A stretch of 64,000 nt of DNA from Phenylobacterium deserti (GCA_943332615.1 CALQQB010000002.1:62001-126000); one strand, 5' to 3'; shown: positions 54,265-63,043, counted from the first letter of the stretch. The notes: a model not told the origin generated them from the sequence alone. Made by a program: numbers and translations.

Positions 54265-56744
54265 GCCACCGTCGCCTTCGCGGGCCGCAAGGTGAACCGG
54301 AACACGGCGCCGAGTTCCTGACGGTTTGCGGCCGACAAGCGACCGCCATGAGTCTCGACAATCGAACGTGAGATCGGCAAGCCAAGGCCGACACCGTCGG
54401 CCTTGGTCGTGAAGAAGCTGTCGAACAGCCTACCGGTGACCGCCGGGTCCAGGCCAGCGCCGGTGTCTTCAACTGCGACCAGCACGTCGCCGACGTCGTC
54501 CACACCGGTGGTTATCGCAAGCATTCGCGGGTGCTCCTCGTTTGCCGCCATCGCGTCCATGCCGTTGCCGATCAGATTCAGCAACACCTGCTGCAATTGC
54601 ACCCTGTCGCCCCAAACCTTGGGCAGTGCGCCGCCGAGGCGGCGGATAATCGTGATTCGGTTTCGGCGGAGCGCGGTATCGCTAAACAGCAGCACGTCGT
54701 GGATACAGGCATTGATATCGACCTCAGCGAACGCTGGCGAACCCTTGGCCAGCATGGCGCGGGTGCGACTGACCACGGCGGCGGCGCGATTGGCGTCGCG
54801 GATCGATCTGGCGACGGCGGCACGCGCCTCATCGAGCACCGGCGGTTCGGCCGCCAGCCAGCGCAGCGCGGTGTCGCCGTTGGTGACGATCGCGGCGATC
54901 GGCTGGTTCAGCTCATGGGCGATGGTGGACGCGAACTCGCCGACCGACAGGACGCGCGAAACCCGCGCCAGCTCATCCTGGTTCTCTCGCGCGCGTGCTT
55001 CGGCCGCGCGACGGGCCTGCTCGGAGGCATCGGCCTCGGCTTGCTTGCGCCGCAGCTCATCCTCCAGGGCCTTGCGTCGCGAGATATCGCGCACGCTATC
55101 GCTGAACCGGACAGGTCGTCCCGCCGGGTCGCGGGAGACCGACGGGTTGCCTTCGAACCAGATGTAGTCGCCGCTCGCGGCCCGCAAGCGCCACTCGCGG
55201 CTTACCACCTCGCCGTCGAGCGGCGGATGGATAGTGGCCGCCATCGCGCGCTGGACGACAGCGACGTCGTCTGGATGAACGAAGCTGAAGCAGCTGCGCC
55301 CGATCACGTCCTGAGGTGCATAGCCCAAGAGTCGGATGGCGGCTGAAGCATAGAGAATGCGCGACTTGTCGTCGAACTCGAACACGATGTCCTGAGAGTT
55401 CTCGGCCAACAGGCGGTAGCGCGCCTCGCTCAGGGCAATGGCCTCGGCCGCGGCTCGGCGCTCCGAAATGTCGCGTATCACCAGGACGAATTCCGAGACT
55501 TCGTCCTGTGCGTCGCGGACGCAGGTCACGCTGCCTTCCATCCAGACCCATTCGCCGCTCGCGCGCCGGATGCGCCATTCCTGCATCTCGCTCTGACTGA
55601 TGCCCCTGTCGAGCATCAGTTGATTGAACAGGTGATGGAGTGGCGGCAGGTCATCCGGATGGGTGTGAATCGCGACCCAGGCGTTGATCAGCGACTCCGG
55701 CTCGTAGCCATAACGTCGAGCGGAGGCGGAAACATCGATGATGCTGCGGTCGGGGGCGATCCGCATCACCACATCCCGCGAGTGTTCGCTTAGAAAAACC
55801 AGGCGCGCTTCGCTAAGCCGCGCACTCCGATGCGTCCTGCGCCGATCCGCCAGGGCAGCGGCCAGCGGGAAGTTCATGGCCGCGACGCCGAGAATGAACA
55901 CCTGGAGCAGGATCACCCGCTCGGTGTCGCTGGCGTTAATCGACCACAACGGTCCGTAGCCGCGAACCGTAAACGCGACCGAGAGCATTGAGATCACCAG
56001 GATGCCGATCGCAGCCCCTAGAACTTCCAGTTGGAAGACCACCAGGAGGAGTGGAGCAAGCACGACGTACAGGAGGTCGTATCGCGACTGCCAGAACGTC
56101 GCGGCTGTGATCGCCGCGAGAGCCGCGACGCCGACAACACCCCAGGTCAGCTTCGCGCGCGAAATTCTTCTCAGCCCCTCACGATTCTGCAACGCGATCA
56201 CGATCGGCGCGACGGTCATCTGGCCGAGGCCGTTTGCCAGGACCCACATGAGGGCAGCGGACAATACGTGGCCACGGCCCAGCCAGCCCAGAACAGCGCC
56301 GGCGCCTATAGCGCTTATGGCTGCAGAGCCGATCGCCGCCGCTCCGCCGACGGCGACGAACCGCATCCGAGAGAGGTCTGGAGTCACGCCAAAGAAGGTT
56401 CGTATCGCGATCGCGCTCAGCGTCACTTCGACAATATCGAAGGCCCCCAAACCAAAGCTCGACAGAAACACGCCGCCATTCAGCATGCCGCCCGCGCCTA
56501 TGCCGAGCAGGCCGGCCACAAGTACGCCGGGCCAGGATCGTGGCGAGCTGCACAGCAGAACCGCCACCAGAACCCCATTGGCAGGCCAGACGGGAGCGAT
56601 CCTCTCTGACCCCAGAATGGCCAGTGACAGCCAGGCGAGCGCGCTGATCACGGCCGCCAACGCCCCATAAGACCACGGCGCGAAGGTCAGAACCCCGCTC
56701 AGCGAAGGCACACCGTCCCGACCATCAGGCGCTAGTGAAATCAT
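54261..56744 (-). CDS. MASE1-PAS-PAS sensor histidine kinase
   Basis: 827 aa from ATG 56744, with AGGGAG upstream. The first ~290 residues form eight or so transmembrane helices of the MASE1 sensory domain (LSLAILGSERIAPVWPANGV; ALMWVLANGLGQMTVAPIVI). Two PAS domains follow (LSEHSRDVVMRIAPDRSIID and LLAENSQDIVFEFDDKSRIL, each closed by RDISERR-like tails), then a coiled coil, HisKA with His in FASTIAHELNQPIAAIVTNG and a HATPase domain (LLNLIGNGMDAMAANE, VEDTGAGLD, GVGLGLPISRSIVETHGG). The HELNQP form marks the FixL/NtrB-like class. It is coupled to the FixJ-type regulator. Confidence 0.92.
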   Translation of the reverse strand: MISLAPDGRDGVPSLSGVLTFAPWSYGALAAVISALAWLSLAILGSERIAPVWPANGVLVAVLLCSSPRSWPGVLVAGLLGIGAGGMLNGGVFLSSFGLGAFDIVEVTLSAIAIRTFFGVTPDLSRMRFVAVGGAAAIGSAAISAIGAGAVLGWLGRGHVLSAALMWVLANGLGQMTVAPIVIALQNREGLRRISRAKLTWGVVGVAALAAITAATFWQSRYDLLYVVLAPLLLVVFQLEVLGAAIGILVISMLSVAFTVRGYGPLWSINASDTERVILLQVFILGVAAMNFPLAAALADRRRTHRSARLSEARLVFLSEHSRDVVMRIAPDRSIIDVSASARRYGYEPESLINAWVAIHTHPDDLPPLHHLFNQLMLDRGISQSEMQEWRIRRASGEWVWMEGSVTCVRDAQDEVSEFVLVIRDISERRAAAEAIALSEARYRLLAENSQDIVFEFDDKSRILYASAAIRLLGYAPQDVIGRSCFSFVHPDDVAVVQRAMAATIHPPLDGEVVSREWRLRAASGDYIWFEGNPSVSRDPAGRPVRFSDSVRDISRRKALEDELRRKQAEADASEQARRAAEARARENQDELARVSRVLSVGEFASTIAHELNQPIAAIVTNGDTALRWLAAEPPVLDEARAAVARSIRDANRAAAVVSRTRAMLAKGSPAFAEVDINACIHDVLLFSDTALRRNRITIIRRLGGALPKVWGDRVQLQQVLLNLIGNGMDAMAANEEHPRMLAITTGVDDVGDVLVAVEDTGAGLDPAVTGRLFDSFFTTKADGVGLGLPISRSIVETHGGRLSAANRQELGAVFRFTLRPAKATVA

Positions 56745-56955
56745 CGACTCCCTGTTGGCGCGACCGTTGCGCGTCCCATGATCGAATACTGCGTTGAAGC
56801 TAGACCATGTTGCAATCGAGCACGCATGCATCGCCCCTCGTGCGTCGCCCGCTCGTGCGTCGCCTTGTTGGTATCGGACCTGAAATCGAGCCGTAACGCC
56901 GGTCTGTTCCAAAGCCACGCTGGGCGATCGCTCGCCGAAGACGTGACGGAGCCGC

Positions 56956-58536
56956 ATGAGCCTCTCCCCCCCAAGCCGCCGCGGCTTCCGCATTCCCCGC
57001 GCCGTCTGGATCAGCGCCGTGATTATCGGCCTGGTCGTATTGAGCGTCGTCGCCTGCCAGATGCGACCCAAGCCGGTTAAGGACCCCTACCGATTCGCCA
57101 GCGTGGAGCAGGGCGACATTACCCGCGCGGTTTCGGCCTCAGGGACCCTGCAGGCGCTGATTACCGTCGATGTGGGCTCACAGATTTCCGGCCAGGTGAC
57201 GAAGATCCTCGTGGACTTCAACGATGAGGTCCACGCTGGCCAGGTGCTGGCGACCATCGATCCGCAGACCTATCAGTCCCGCGTCGCCCAGAGCCGGGCG
57301 GACATCGCCGCCGGCGAAGCCTCCGTGCGCCAGGCCGAGGCGAACCTCGCCAACTTCCAGGCCGACTACAATCGAAAGAAGACCCTGGTCGGCCAGGGCA
57401 TCTACGCGCCGTCGGTGCTGGACCAGTCGACCGCCGCGTTCAAGGCCGGTCAGGCCGCGGTCGCGGCGGCCAGGGCGCGTGTCAATCAGAGCCGCGCGAC
57501 CATGAAGACCCAGCAGGTCGACCTGGGCCGCACCACCATCACCTCGCCGATCGACGGCATCGTGGTGGACCGCAAGGTGCAGCCGGGCCAGACCGTGGCC
57601 GCGAACTTCCAGGCCCCGGTGCTGTTCACCATCGCCCAGGACCTGTCCAAGGTGCAGGTAAAGATCAGCGTCGACGAAGCCGACGTGGGCCAGTTGCAGG
57701 AGGGCCAGACGGTGCGCTTCACCGTCGATGCATTCCCCGACGACAATTTTGAAGGCATCGTCACCCAGGTGCGCAAACAGCCCACCACCGAGCAGAACGT
57801 CGTCGCTTACACCGTGATCGCCGAGGCGGACAACCCGCAGAAGAAGCTGTTGCCGGGCATGACCGCCAACACCGACATCGTCATCGACACCCATCGCAAT
57901 GTCATGAAGGTTCCGTCGGCGGCGCTGCGCTGGACCCCGCCTGCCGACAGCCCTCAGCGGAGCGGCGGCGGCCTGGCCGTGGGCGGCCCCCCCGGCTTCG
58001 GCGGCCCCCCAGGCGGGGCCCGGCCCGGCGGCGCGGGCAGTGGCCAGCGTGGCGGCATGAGCGGCCGCATCGTCGAGCAGTTAGGCCTGGACGCCAGGCA
58101 GAAGGCCGCCTGGACGCCCATCGAGGCGGAGCTGCGACAGAAGACCATGGCCGCTTTCGCCTCGGCCGGCGGCGATCGTAAGGCCATCCGCGACGGCATG
58201 CGCAAGACCATGGACGCGGCGTTCGGTAAGCTGGAGCCTCTGCTCCGCCCTGACCAGAAGACCAAGCTGGCGGCCCTGCGCGCCACCATGGCGCAAGGCC
58301 GTGGCAGCACCGCCGGCTTGCGGGGCGGCACGCTCTACATCCTCGACAAGGAGGGTAAGCCGAAGCCAGTTTCTGTCCGGGTCGGAGCCACCGATGGCAG
58401 CTCGACAGAGATCGTCAGCCGCGACCTCAAGGCCGGAGCCCAGATCATCACCGGCGGTGGCCCGCGGCCCAAGCCCACCCTCGGCGGCCCGCCCGGCGCG
58501 GGTGGTCCGGGTGGCGGCGGCCGGGTGCGGATGTAG
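56956..58536 (+). CDS. MacA-like periplasmic adaptor with an embedded helical Spy/CpxP-like segment
   Basis: 526 aa; membrane-fusion protein of a MacAB-type exporter. N-terminal anchor VWISAVIIGLVVLSVVACQM (a Cys could be lipidated). Lipoyl half-motifs VDVGSQISGQVTKILVDFND and TTITSPIDGIVVDRKVQPGQ flank an alpha hairpin; the beta-barrel part is VQVKISVDEADVGQLQEGQT and on. Residues ~330-368 are a Gly/Pro linker. Residues ~370-448 (58063-58300) are helical, with LGLDARQKAAW and LRPDQKTKLAAL resembling LTxxQ repeats of Spy/CpxP chaperones. A last strand region precedes a Gly/Pro-rich tail. Followed 12 bp later by the ABC genes. Confidence 0.87.
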   Translation: MSLSPPSRRGFRIPRAVWISAVIIGLVVLSVVACQMRPKPVKDPYRFASVEQGDITRAVSASGTLQALITVDVGSQISGQVTKILVDFNDEVHAGQVLATIDPQTYQSRVAQSRADIAAGEASVRQAEANLANFQADYNRKKTLVGQGIYAPSVLDQSTAAFKAGQAAVAAARARVNQSRATMKTQQVDLGRTTITSPIDGIVVDRKVQPGQTVAANFQAPVLFTIAQDLSKVQVKISVDEADVGQLQEGQTVRFTVDAFPDDNFEGIVTQVRKQPTTEQNVVAYTVIAEADNPQKKLLPGMTANTDIVIDTHRNVMKVPSAALRWTPPADSPQRSGGGLAVGGPPGFGGPPGGARPGGAGSGQRGGMSGRIVEQLGLDARQKAAWTPIEAELRQKTMAAFASAGGDRKAIRDGMRKTMDAAFGKLEPLLRPDQKTKLAALRATMAQGRGSTAGLRGGTLYILDKEGKPKPVSVRVGATDGSSTEIVSRDLKAGAQIITGGGPRPKPTLGGPPGAGGPGGGGRVRM

Positions 58537-58548
58537 GCGTTGGCCTCG

Positions 58549-59256
58549 ATGATCGAGATCAGGGACCTCAAGAAGGTCTACGTCATGGGGGATGAGCAGG
58601 TGCCGGCGCTGGCCGGCGTCTCGCTCGGCATCGCGCGCGGCGAGTACGTGGCGGTGATCGGGCCGTCCGGTTCGGGCAAGTCGACGCTGATGAATATCCT
58701 GGGCGGCCTAGATCGCCCCACCTCCGGCCTCTACAGTTTTGAAGGCGAAGAGGTGGGTTCATTCACCGACGACCAACTGGCCGACTTCCGGCGGCGACGT
58801 ATCGGCTTCGTCTTCCAATCCTTCCAGCTCCTGCCACGGCTGACCGCTTTGCAGAACGTCGAGCTGCCCATGGTCTATGCCGGCCTGGGCGCGGGCGAGC
58901 GCCGTGCGCGAGCCGCTGAATTGCTGGATCGGGTCGGCCTGGGCGCACGCATGGGCCACCGCCCAACGCAGCTATCGGGCGGCCAGCAGCAGCGGGTGGC
59001 CATCGCCCGTTCGCTGGCCAACAAGCCCGACCTGTTGCTGGCCGACGAGCCTACCGGCGCACTCGACACCCACACGGGTGAAGAGGTGCTGAAACTGTTC
59101 CACGAACTGAACGCCGACGGCCTGACCCTGGCCATCGTCACCCACGATCCGGACGTCGCCAATGAAGCGCACCGGCGCGTGGCCTTCCGCGACGGCCACA
59201 TCGTTTCCGATGAGCGCAGCCCCAAGGCGGCCGAAAGCCAAAAGGGCGGCGCATGA
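58549..59256 (+). CDS. ABC transporter ATP-binding protein (MacB/LolD type)
   Basis: 235 aa. Walker A IGPSGSGKSTLMNILGGLDR, Q-loop FQSFQLLPRLTALQNVELPM, signature LSGGQQQRVAIARSLANKPD, Walker B LLLADEPTGALDTHTGE and H-loop IVTHDPDVANEA. The LDRPTSG and FQ.F.L motifs are typical of the LolD/MacB/FtsE lineage, whose partners are FtsX-like permeases. Start taken at ATG 58549; a TTG at 58540 is an alternative. Overlaps the permease gene by 4 bp (ATGA). Confidence 0.94.
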   Translation: MIEIRDLKKVYVMGDEQVPALAGVSLGIARGEYVAVIGPSGSGKSTLMNILGGLDRPTSGLYSFEGEEVGSFTDDQLADFRRRRIGFVFQSFQLLPRLTALQNVELPMVYAGLGAGERRARAAELLDRVGLGARMGHRPTQLSGGQQQRVAIARSLANKPDLLLADEPTGALDTHTGEEVLKLFHELNADGLTLAIVTHDPDVANEAHRRVAFRDGHIVSDERSPKAAESQKGGA

Positions 59257-60479
59257 AGTTCTTCGAACTTGTCCGCTTCGCCTTGGGCGCGATCGTCGCC
59301 CACCCGATGCGCAGCGTGCTGACCTCGCTGGGCGTGGTGATCGGCGTCGCGGCGGTGGTGATGATGACCTCCATCGGCCTCGGTGCGTCCAAGCGGGTGA
59401 CGGAGGCGATCTCGGGCCTGGGCTCGAACCTGATCATTGTCATGCCGAACTTCCAGCGCGGCCCGGTCAGCCAGGGCGCCGGTGGCGGCTTCTCGCTGCG
59501 CGATGGCGACGCCGAAGCGATCCGCAAGCAGGTGGAGAACGTGGCGGCCGTGGCGCCGATCGTCCGCGGCCAGGCGCAGCTGGCCTCGGAAGGCGCCAAC
59601 TGGAACACCCAGATCCAGGGCGTGACACCGGAATACCTGATCGCCCGGGACCTGAAGATCACCCAGGGCCGGATGTTTGACGACCGCGAGGCGCGCCAAG
59701 GCCGCAAGGTCGTGGTGGTGGGCCCCACCGTGGTCAAGGAGCTGTTCGGCGGCTCCGACCCCGTGGGCCGCCGCATCCGTGTGCGCTCGGTGCCCTTCGA
59801 AGTGATCGGGGTGCTGGAGAGCAAGGGCCAGGCCGGCTTCGGCCAGGACCAGGACGACGTGGTGCTGGCCCCCCTGAGCGCCGTGCGCTCGCGCATCGTG
59901 GGCCGCCGGAGCCGTGGCGACTCGATCCAGACGATCTATGTGAAGGCCACCGACGAAGACAGCCTCGACCGGGTGCAGGAGGACGTCACCAACCTGCTGC
60001 GCGACCAGCATAAGATTCGACAGGGCGAGGACGACGATTTTCAGACCCAGAACATGGCGTCCATTCTCGCGGCCAGCCAGGCGGCGATCGGCACCTTCAC
60101 TGTCCTGCTGGCGGCGGTCGCGGGGGTGTCGCTGGTGGTCGGCGGCGTTGGCATCATGAACATCATGCTGGTGGCGGTCACCGAGCGAACGCGGGAGATC
60201 GGACTCAGGATGGCGGTGGGCGCCAAGCGCAGCCAGATCCTCATACAGTTTGCTTTGGAGTCTGTTGCCCTCAGTCTTGTGGGCGGCCTGATCGGGCTTA
60301 CGATCGGAGTCCTGGGCGCCTTCGCGATCGCCAAGCTTGGCAACTGGCCCGCCGCGGTTCCGGCCTGGGCCGGGCCGCTGGCGCTGGGCTTTTCGGTGGT
60401 GGTCGGCGTGGTGTTCGGGGCCTACCCGTCTTGGCGTGCGGCCCGCCTCGACCCCATCGAAGCATTGCGGCGAGAATAA
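59253..60479 (+). CDS. ABC transporter permease (MacB/FtsX type)
   Basis: 408 aa. N-terminal transmembrane helix PMRSVLTSLGVVIGVAAVVM, a periplasmic MacB-type domain of about 220 residues, and a C-terminal FtsX block of three helices (TVLLAAVAGVSLVVGGVGIM, then NIMLVAVTERTREIGLRMAV, QFALESVALSLVGGLIGLTI and VVVGVVFGAYPSWRAARLDP). The block EIGLRMAVGAKRSQILIQF is the FtsX coupling motif. In E. coli MacB the ATPase and permease are one chain; here they are split. With the adaptor it should move a large substrate (peptide, lipoprotein or toxin) out of the periplasm to an outer-membrane channel, probably TolC-like and encoded elsewhere. Confidence 0.93.
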   Translation: MKFFELVRFALGAIVAHPMRSVLTSLGVVIGVAAVVMMTSIGLGASKRVTEAISGLGSNLIIVMPNFQRGPVSQGAGGGFSLRDGDAEAIRKQVENVAAVAPIVRGQAQLASEGANWNTQIQGVTPEYLIARDLKITQGRMFDDREARQGRKVVVVGPTVVKELFGGSDPVGRRIRVRSVPFEVIGVLESKGQAGFGQDQDDVVLAPLSAVRSRIVGRRSRGDSIQTIYVKATDEDSLDRVQEDVTNLLRDQHKIRQGEDDDFQTQNMASILAASQAAIGTFTVLLAAVAGVSLVVGGVGIMNIMLVAVTERTREIGLRMAVGAKRSQILIQFALESVALSLVGGLIGLTIGVLGAFAIAKLGNWPAAVPAWAGPLALGFSVVVGVVFGAYPSWRAARLDPIEALRRE

Positions 60480-60496
60480 GAACTCTGCGCTGGGGT

Positions 60497-60522
60497 GCAA
60501 CCTAGGCCGAGCCTCGGGGGTT
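60497..60522 (+). promoter_or_regulatory. candidate general-stress (EcfG/sigma-T type) promoter
   Basis: GCAACC (60497-60502), 16 bases, then GGTT (60519-60522), compared with the alphaproteobacterial EcfG consensus GGAAC-N16/17-CGTT. One mismatch in each half. Located about 35 bp before the KGG-protein ATG, a gene type often under this sigma factor. Suggestive only. Confidence 0.35.
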
Positions 60523-60556
60523 AGCTGGCTGAACGCCCGCAAAGGAGTCCCCCTCC

Positions 60557-60769
60557 ATGACTATCGCCGACACCGACAAACCCCGCGCCCGACGCGGCTT
60601 TGCCGCCATGAACCCCGAGCGTCGCCGCGAGATCGCCCGCAAGGGCGGCGCCAGCGTACCTAGCGAGAAACGCAGCTTCGCCAAGGACCGCGACCTGGCC
60701 GCCCAGGCCGGCCGCAAAGGCGGCGAAGCCTCCCGCGGCGGCGGCCGCACCCGCGAACGCGACCTCTGA
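60557..60769 (+). CDS. KGG-repeat stress protein (YciG/con-10 like)
   Basis: 70 aa, strongly charged, with two KGG motifs: EIARKGGASV and QAGRKGGEASRGGG, the stress-induced acidophilic-repeat signature, in the form GFAAMNPERRREIARKGG. Such small hydrophilic proteins accumulate in stationary phase or under stress and are likely disordered; molecular role unclear. AAGGAG lies 9 bases before the ATG. A possible EcfG-type promoter precedes it and a TTCG-loop hairpin terminator follows. Confidence 0.87.
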   Translation: MTIADTDKPRARRGFAAMNPERRREIARKGGASVPSEKRSFAKDRDLAAQAGRKGGEASRGGGRTRERDL

Positions 60770-60789
60770 TCACATCCGATCATAACGGA

Positions 60790-60809
60790 GCGCTTCCTTC
60801 GGGAAGCGC
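60790..60809. terminator. 8-bp hairpin with TTCG loop between convergent genes
   Basis: GCGCTTCC (60790-60797), TTCG loop, GGAAGCGC (60802-60809), a perfect stem. It sits between the 3' ends of the KGG gene (60769) and the EgtB-EgtD gene (60812). Lack of a long T-run leaves it uncertain, but the location fits a bidirectional terminator. Confidence 0.55.
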
Positions 60810-60811
60810 GC

Positions 60812-63043
60812 CTACCCCCTCAGCAGAACCATCCCGAAGGCCGGCGCCTCGCTGGCCCATTGCTGTTCGATGGTCCAGCCGGCGGAGGCCGCCAGCTTCG
60901 AGATCCCGTCCAGGGTGAACTTGTGCGAGTTCTCGGTGTGCAGGGTCTCGCCCGCCGCAAATCGGAACGCTCGACCGGCCACGTGGACGATCTGGTCGCG
61001 CAGGCTCATCAGATGCATCTCGATGCGACTTTCGGCGCCGTTCCAGATCGCCCGATGTTCAAATCCATCCAGGTCAAAATCGCCGGTGAGTTCGCGGTTG
61101 ATGCGGGCCAGCAGGTTCTTGTTGAACGCCGCGGTGACCCCCAGCGCGTCATCATAGGCGGCGACCAGCGTGGCCTCGTCCTTGACCAGATCCATGCCCA
61201 CCAGGAAGGCCGCCCCCTCCCCTAACAGCCGCCGCGCACCAACCAGGAAGGCGCGGGCTTCATCGGTGGTGAAGTTGCCGATGGTGGAGCCGGGGAAAAA
61301 GCCAACGACCGGATGGCCAACTGTCTCGGGCGGCAATCGCAAGGCGTTGGTGAAATCGTCCTGCAGCGGCGCCACGGTCAGCGCCGGGTAATCGGCGCGC
61401 AGCGCCTTGGCCGCGCCCTCCAGCGCAGAGGCGCTGATATCGATGGGGGCGTAGACCGCCACCTGCGGCGCGGCGTCCAGCAGCAGGCGGGTCTTGACGC
61501 TGGCGCCGGAACCGAACTCGACCAGCGCCGCGCCGTCGGGGATGTGGCGGGCGATGTCGTCGGCGGCGGCGCGCAGCAGCGCGATCTCGGTGCGGGTCGG
61601 GTAGTATTCCTCAAGCTCGGTGATCGCCTCGAACAGGCGCGAGCCCTCGGCGTCGTAGAAGTGCTTCGGCGGCACCTGCTTGCGTGGCCGGGCCAGTCCG
61701 GCGACGACATCGGCTTCGAAATCGGAGACGCGCGCCATCTCGCCGGCTCCGTCCAGGGTCAGGCGCAGGCCGGAAAACATCCAGCGCTGCTGCGGGTAGA
61801 AGAAGTTGCGATAGCTGGCGCGCGTGTGGCCGCTGGGCGTGACGCAGGCGCCACCGCGCAGCACGAACTGACCCGCCATGAACTTGCCGTTGTACTCCCC
61901 GACCGCGCCCTGGGCGGGCTTGAAGCCGGGGTAAGGCAGGTAGGCGCTGCGGGTCCATTCCCACAGGTCGCCGAACATCTGGCGCAGGCCCTCGGCCGGG
62001 GCGGCGGGGTGGGCGGCCAGGCGGCCGGAGCCCTGGAAGTTGCCCTCTACCGGGACGCACCCGGCGGCGTGCTCCCACTCGGCCTCGGTGGGCAGGCGCG
62101 CGCCGGCCCAGGCCGCATAGGCGTCGGCCTCGTAGTAGCTGAGATGGCTGACCGGCGCGGCGGGCTCCAGGGCGCGCAGACCGTGCAGGCCCATGACCCG
62201 CCAGCCGCCGTCCCATTCCTGCCAGTAGACCGGTGCGCGCCAATCCTCGGCGCGGACCACCGCCCAGCCTTCGGAGAGCCAGAACTCCGGCCGCGCGTAG
62301 CCGCCGTCGGCCATGAAGGCCAGCCACTCGGCATTGGTCACCAACCGGTCGGCCAGCCGGAACGGCTCCAGCCAGACCCGGTGGCGTGGCCCTTCGTTGT
62401 CGAAGGCGAAGGTCCCTTGCCCGGCGCCTGGACCCGAATGACCGATCTCGACCAGCCCGCCCCGGAACGCGACATAGCTGAGGGGCGTCACCGGCTGGTC
62501 GGACACGGCGCGCGGTGGCGCGAAGGCCGGCGAGAGGGGCGACTGGGCGAAGAGGTGCAGGATGTCCATCAGCACCAGCTCCTGGTGCTGCTCCTCATGC
62601 GCCAGACCCAGGTCCAGCAGGTCGGCGAGGTCGCCCGCGCCGTTGGCCAGCAGCTTCGCCATCGCGGCGTCCACATGGGCGCGATAGGCCAGCACATCTG
62701 CGGCCGAGGGCCGGGTTATCAGGCCCCGCGCGGGGCGCGGCTGCCGCGGGCCCACCGCCTCGTAGTAGGAGTTGAACAGGTAGCCGAACTTCGGGTCGAA
62801 CACCCGGTAGCCGATCAGGTTCGGGACCAGCATGAAGGTCTCGAAGAACCAGGTGGTGTGGGCCAGGTGCCACTTGGTCGGGCTGGCGTCAGGCATGGAC
62901 TGGGCGCCCATGTCCTCCGGGGTCAGCGACCGGGTCAGGGCCTCGGTGGCGCGCCGCAGCCGCTGGTAGCGGGCGAGCGCGTCAGACGGCGACGCTGTCG
63001 CGACACCGGCTGGGCGTGCGTCGGGCCGATCGGTTTCGCGCAT
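60812..63043 (-). CDS. EgtB-EgtD fusion, ergothioneine biosynthesis
   Basis: 743 aa. Residues 1 to ~420 are EgtB, the iron-dependent enzyme that joins a Cys-containing thiol to hercynine: DinB-type domain with WHLAHTTWFFETF (His59, His62) and HEEQHQELVLMD (HxxxH iron ligands), then a formylglycine-generating-enzyme domain (LPTEAEWEHAAG; FGDLWEWTRSAYLPYPGFKP; RGGACVTPSGHTRASYRNFF; QRWMFSGLRL). Residues ~430-743 are EgtD, the histidine trimethylase: PKHFYDAEGSRLFEAITELE, EYYPTRTE, SAM motif VEFGSGASVKT, VGFFPGSTIGNF, VTAAFNKNLLARINREL and TENSHKFT. Thus one chain carries the first and the sulfur-insertion steps. No EgtA, EgtC or EgtE gene is nearby. Confidence 0.9.
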   Translation of the reverse strand: MRETDRPDARPAGVATASPSDALARYQRLRRATEALTRSLTPEDMGAQSMPDASPTKWHLAHTTWFFETFMLVPNLIGYRVFDPKFGYLFNSYYEAVGPRQPRPARGLITRPSAADVLAYRAHVDAAMAKLLANGAGDLADLLDLGLAHEEQHQELVLMDILHLFAQSPLSPAFAPPRAVSDQPVTPLSYVAFRGGLVEIGHSGPGAGQGTFAFDNEGPRHRVWLEPFRLADRLVTNAEWLAFMADGGYARPEFWLSEGWAVVRAEDWRAPVYWQEWDGGWRVMGLHGLRALEPAAPVSHLSYYEADAYAAWAGARLPTEAEWEHAAGCVPVEGNFQGSGRLAAHPAAPAEGLRQMFGDLWEWTRSAYLPYPGFKPAQGAVGEYNGKFMAGQFVLRGGACVTPSGHTRASYRNFFYPQQRWMFSGLRLTLDGAGEMARVSDFEADVVAGLARPRKQVPPKHFYDAEGSRLFEAITELEEYYPTRTEIALLRAAADDIARHIPDGAALVEFGSGASVKTRLLLDAAPQVAVYAPIDISASALEGAAKALRADYPALTVAPLQDDFTNALRLPPETVGHPVVGFFPGSTIGNFTTDEARAFLVGARRLLGEGAAFLVGMDLVKDEATLVAAYDDALGVTAAFNKNLLARINRELTGDFDLDGFEHRAIWNGAESRIEMHLMSLRDQIVHVAGRAFRFAAGETLHTENSHKFTLDGISKLAASAGWTIEQQWASEAPAFGMVLLRG

